In this document: in pieces, positions 6,950-8,532 of the stretch | Layout of the letters: each line of letters opens with the position of its first letter | How positions within the stretch are numbered: position 1 is the stretch's first letter | Source: Gammaproteobacteria bacterium | GTDB taxonomy: Bacteria; Pseudomonadota; Gammaproteobacteria; SZUA-152 | Length of the DNA stretch: 8,532 bases | Assembly (NCBI GenBank): GCA_030599435.1 | Contig: JAUVNZ010000052.1 | Location: 1-8,532, forward strand | Reading direction: 5' to 3' | Notes under the pieces: model-generated | Told to the model about the DNA's origin: nothing | Seen by the model: the letters and a program-made list of their open reading frames with translations, nothing else | Database searches by the model: none | Made by a program: the position numbers and the translations under genes

Positions 6950-6966
6950 TGGTTAATAAATAACCA
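6950..6966. repeat. TGGTTA/TAACCA palindrome upstream of the tyrS promoter
   Basis: TGGTTA (6950-6955) and TAACCA (6961-6966) are perfect arms around ATAAA. Relative to the predicted tyrS start it lies at about -46 to -62, a usual place for an activator site. It uses the same hexamer as the direct repeats at 6918-6940. Confidence 0.6.
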
Positions 6967-7065
6967 TTTTTACCCAATCAAATAAACACCTTTGAAATCA
7001 CTTCCCAGAGTGAGATATGATGCCGAATCTCCAGCAACTTTGGGGTATTTTGGCTTAAAATTGAA

Positions 7066-7096
7066 GCAGTTAATTATAAAATTAATAAAATACTGC
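7066..7096. repeat. Nested AT-rich dyad
   Basis: GCAGT (7066-7070) pairs with ACTGC (7092-7096), and inside it TAATT (7071-7075) pairs with AATTA (7080-7084). It overlaps the weak promoter candidates of the peptidase gene. It could be an operator; the AT-rich inner arms may be chance. Confidence 0.4.
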
Positions 7097-7103
7097 GATT
7101 TGC

Positions 7104-7129
7104 TGCCTAAAGCACACAAATCTCAGGCA
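7104..7129. repeat. Short dyad TGCCT/AGGCA
   Basis: TGCCT (7104-7108) and AGGCA (7125-7129) flank a 16-base centre. No gene ends here, so it is not a terminator for anything visible. It is the middle one of three successive dyads ahead of the peptidase gene. Confidence 0.3.
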
Positions 7130-7138
7130 ATTTCCTTA

Positions 7139-7164
7139 ATTGACGGCACTATTCGACCGTTAAT
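7139..7164. repeat. 8-base hairpin in the peptidase gene leader
   Basis: ATTGACGG (7139-7146) pairs with CCGTTAAT (7157-7164) with one G-T wobble, around a 10-base loop. The left arm includes the -35-like TTGACG. It ends 38 bases before the start codon and could be an operator or an mRNA hairpin. Confidence 0.45.
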
Positions 7165-7202
7165 AGGTTAAGAAATAAGCAAAAGAAGTAAACAGCATAA
7201 AT

Positions 7203-8532
7203 ATGAACAAACAAGCCAACCAATACAAATCGATCATGGGTCAGGACTACAAGCCCTCCCTGGATCACAACGAATGGGGACAAACCCAAACGGAGAAGAG
7301 CTTTCCCACTCACTGGATGGGGCTGGCTGCCAGTCTCGTTTTGGTTACTACCATCTTTTTGCTGGTAACAGATAACGCCAAAGCAACCCGAACTTATGTA
7401 CTGGAAAACAATGTTCAACCCATTAGTACCCTGGCCACTAAATCTCAAATTACCGTACCTCTAGCTATTCCAGGCAACTCTTTTACAGGTACAAGTGGTA
7501 ATAATAATGCCCGACACGGTTCTCTGAAAAAAGAACCATCCTGGAAAACAGCTACCGTGAAAAATGGCGACAACATGGCGCTAATTTTTGCTCGCGTGGG
7601 TTTAAGTCCGCAGGAACTGGACCGCGTTATGCGTGCCGACAAAGGGGCCTCTGCGCTCAAACAAATAATGCCTGGCCAGAACTTTACATTTCAGATAAAT
7701 AACGGCGACCTGCAACATCTAGTGTACGAAATTGACACCCTGAATACTCTGAACATTAGACGCAACAGTGAAGATGGCTTTGTAGTGACATCAAACACTC
7801 GCGAAATGGAATCACACGTTACTAACACCACAGCTACGATTACCTCTTCACTATTTCTGGCTGGCCAGGAAGCTGGGTTGTCTGACAACCTTATTATGGA
7901 ACTAGCAGGTATCTTTGGCTGGGATGTCGATTTTGCGCTAGACATTCGTAGCGGTGATCGCTTTACCCTGGTCTATGAAGAACTTTTTCTCGATGATAAA
8001 AAACAACGCGACGGTAACATCATTGCCGCTGAATTTAATAACCGCGGTAAAACTTATCGCGCCCTACGTTATACAGATGCCAAAGGTGTATCAGATTATT
8101 TCTCGCCAGATGGCAAAAGTATGCGTAAGGCATTCATTCGTACTCCAGTGGATTTCACACGCATTAGTTCCCGTTTTGGGAAACGCCGTCATCCAACACT
8201 GAATAAAATGAAAAACCATCACGGCGTAGATTATGCCGCGCCAAGAGGCACGCCGATCAAGGCCGCAGGTGATGGAAAACTAACGTACGTTGGGCGTAAA
8301 GGTGGCTATGGCAAAACGGTCATGATTCAACATGGCGGAAAATACAGCACCCTGTATGCTCACATGTCTCGTATCAAACCCGGCATGCGCCGTGGTAAAA
8401 AAATCCGCCAGGGACAAACAATTGGTTATGTTGGTAGTACTGGTCGTTCTACTGGCCCCCATTTACACTATGAGTTCCGTGTGAATGGTGTACATCGCAA
8501 TCCGCTCCGGGTTCGTCTTCCTGACGCAGCGC
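7203..8532 (+). CDS. Membrane-anchored M23 peptidoglycan endopeptidase, OapA/MepM-like (3' end cut)
   Basis: The frame stays open to the window edge: 443 codons are visible and the end is missing. A single hydrophobic span (about 37-55) after a hydrophilic N-terminus suggests an inner-membrane anchor with the rest in the periplasm. Residues about 114-200 look like the OapA/LysM-like region found in this family, followed by a Csd3-like middle part (about 205-315). The C-terminal LytM/M23 domain keeps every catalytic motif: HxxxD in HHGVDYAAP (H339, D343), YAHM (H387) and GPHLHYEF (H420, H422), so it should be an active zinc enzyme that cuts peptidoglycan cross-links. It is divergent from tyrS; in Pseudomonas I recall anmK following the equivalent gene, which would lie just past the edge. 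The ATG at 7203 has a weak ribosome site; an in-frame TAA at 7176-7178 rules out a much longer start. Confidence 0.94.
   Translation, partial: MNKQANQYKSIMGQDYKPSLDHNEWGQTQTEKSFPTHWMGLAASLVLVTTIFLLVTDNAKATRTYVLENNVQPISTLATKSQITVPLAIPGNSFTGTSGNNNARHGSLKKEPSWKTATVKNGDNMALIFARVGLSPQELDRVMRADKGASALKQIMPGQNFTFQINNGDLQHLVYEIDTLNTLNIRRNSEDGFVVTSNTREMESHVTNTTATITSSLFLAGQEAGLSDNLIMELAGIFGWDVDFALDIRSGDRFTLVYEELFLDDKKQRDGNIIAAEFNNRGKTYRALRYTDAKGVSDYFSPDGKSMRKAFIRTPVDFTRISSRFGKRRHPTLNKMKNHHGVDYAAPRGTPIKAAGDGKLTYVGRKGGYGKTVMIQHGGKYSTLYAHMSRIKPGMRRGKKIRQGQTIGYVGSTGRSTGPHLHYEFRVNGVHRNPLRVRLPDAA

Larger units (their letters stand above)
6837..7202. other. Divergent intergenic region between tyrS and the M23 peptidase gene
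   Basis: These 366 bases hold no supported gene. The tyrS side (6837-6966) contains a ribosome site, a good promoter, an odd palindrome TGGCTT-T-AAGCCA (6884-6896) in the tyrS leader, and a cluster of TAACCA repeats. The peptidase side (6967-7202) is AT-rich and contains a small dyad TCACT/AGTGA (6998-7002 and 7009-7013) and three further dyads described separately. Promoter candidates for the peptidase gene are weak: TTGACG (7140-7145) lacks a good -10, and TAAAAT (7086-7091) lies 19 bases after TTGAAG (7061-7066). No tRNA or riboswitch was recognised. Confidence 0.7.

Noticed and set aside
6639..6963. Rightward open frames overlapping the tyrS start and promoter
   Set aside because: They are antisense to conserved TyrS motifs and run across the tyrS promoter, with no family features.
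6837..7202. T-box or other tRNA-sensing leader ahead of tyrS
   Set aside because: The leader is only about 68 bases, has no T-box sequence or terminator, and T-boxes are not known for tyrS in this group.
7149..7660. Leftward open frames opposite the start of the M23 peptidase gene
   Set aside because: They lie antisense to a gene with clear family motifs, and their translations show no recognisable domain.

Overview
The window looks like a piece of core chromosome from a gammaproteobacterium. The tyrosyl-tRNA synthetase is the KMSKS-type, roughly 400-residue form found in Pseudomonas and relatives, and it sits back to back with an M23 peptidase of the OapA/MepM kind, an arrangement I recall from Pseudomonas-like genomes. 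Mpl and UbiX are also of the gammaproteobacterial type. No transposase, phage gene, CRISPR array, tRNA or rRNA was seen. Assignment below class level is inference.

Layout, left to right. The first 140 bases may hold the 3' tail of a rightward gene of unknown identity, converging on a leftward two-gene unit: ribonuclease D (rnd, 1129-2289), then 31 bases downstream a secreted DsbC/DsbG-like thioredoxin-fold protein (162-1097). A divergent intergenic region (2290-2491) with several short dyads separates rnd from a rightward four-gene cluster with gaps of 3, 7 and 8 bases: an unrecognised 171-residue polytopic membrane protein, mpl (murein peptide recycling ligase), ubiX (flavin prenyltransferase) and a stand-alone LON substrate-binding-domain protein. 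This cluster converges on leftward tyrS with only 7 bases between the stops. A 366-base divergent region (6837-7202) carries a good tyrS promoter with overlapping TAACCA repeats and a run of hairpin-forming dyads ahead of the rightward M23 peptidase (7203 to the edge), which is cut off by the window end.

Functionally the window mixes envelope maintenance (M23 endopeptidase, Mpl, periplasmic disulfide chemistry), RNA processing and translation (RNase D, TyrS) and cofactor supply for ubiquinone synthesis (UbiX). I see no clear evidence of a novel multi-gene system. The items most worth a second look are the unknown membrane protein tightly linked to mpl, the DsbA-like active-site residues on a DsbC/G-like protein, and the dyad and repeat clusters in the two divergent promoter regions.
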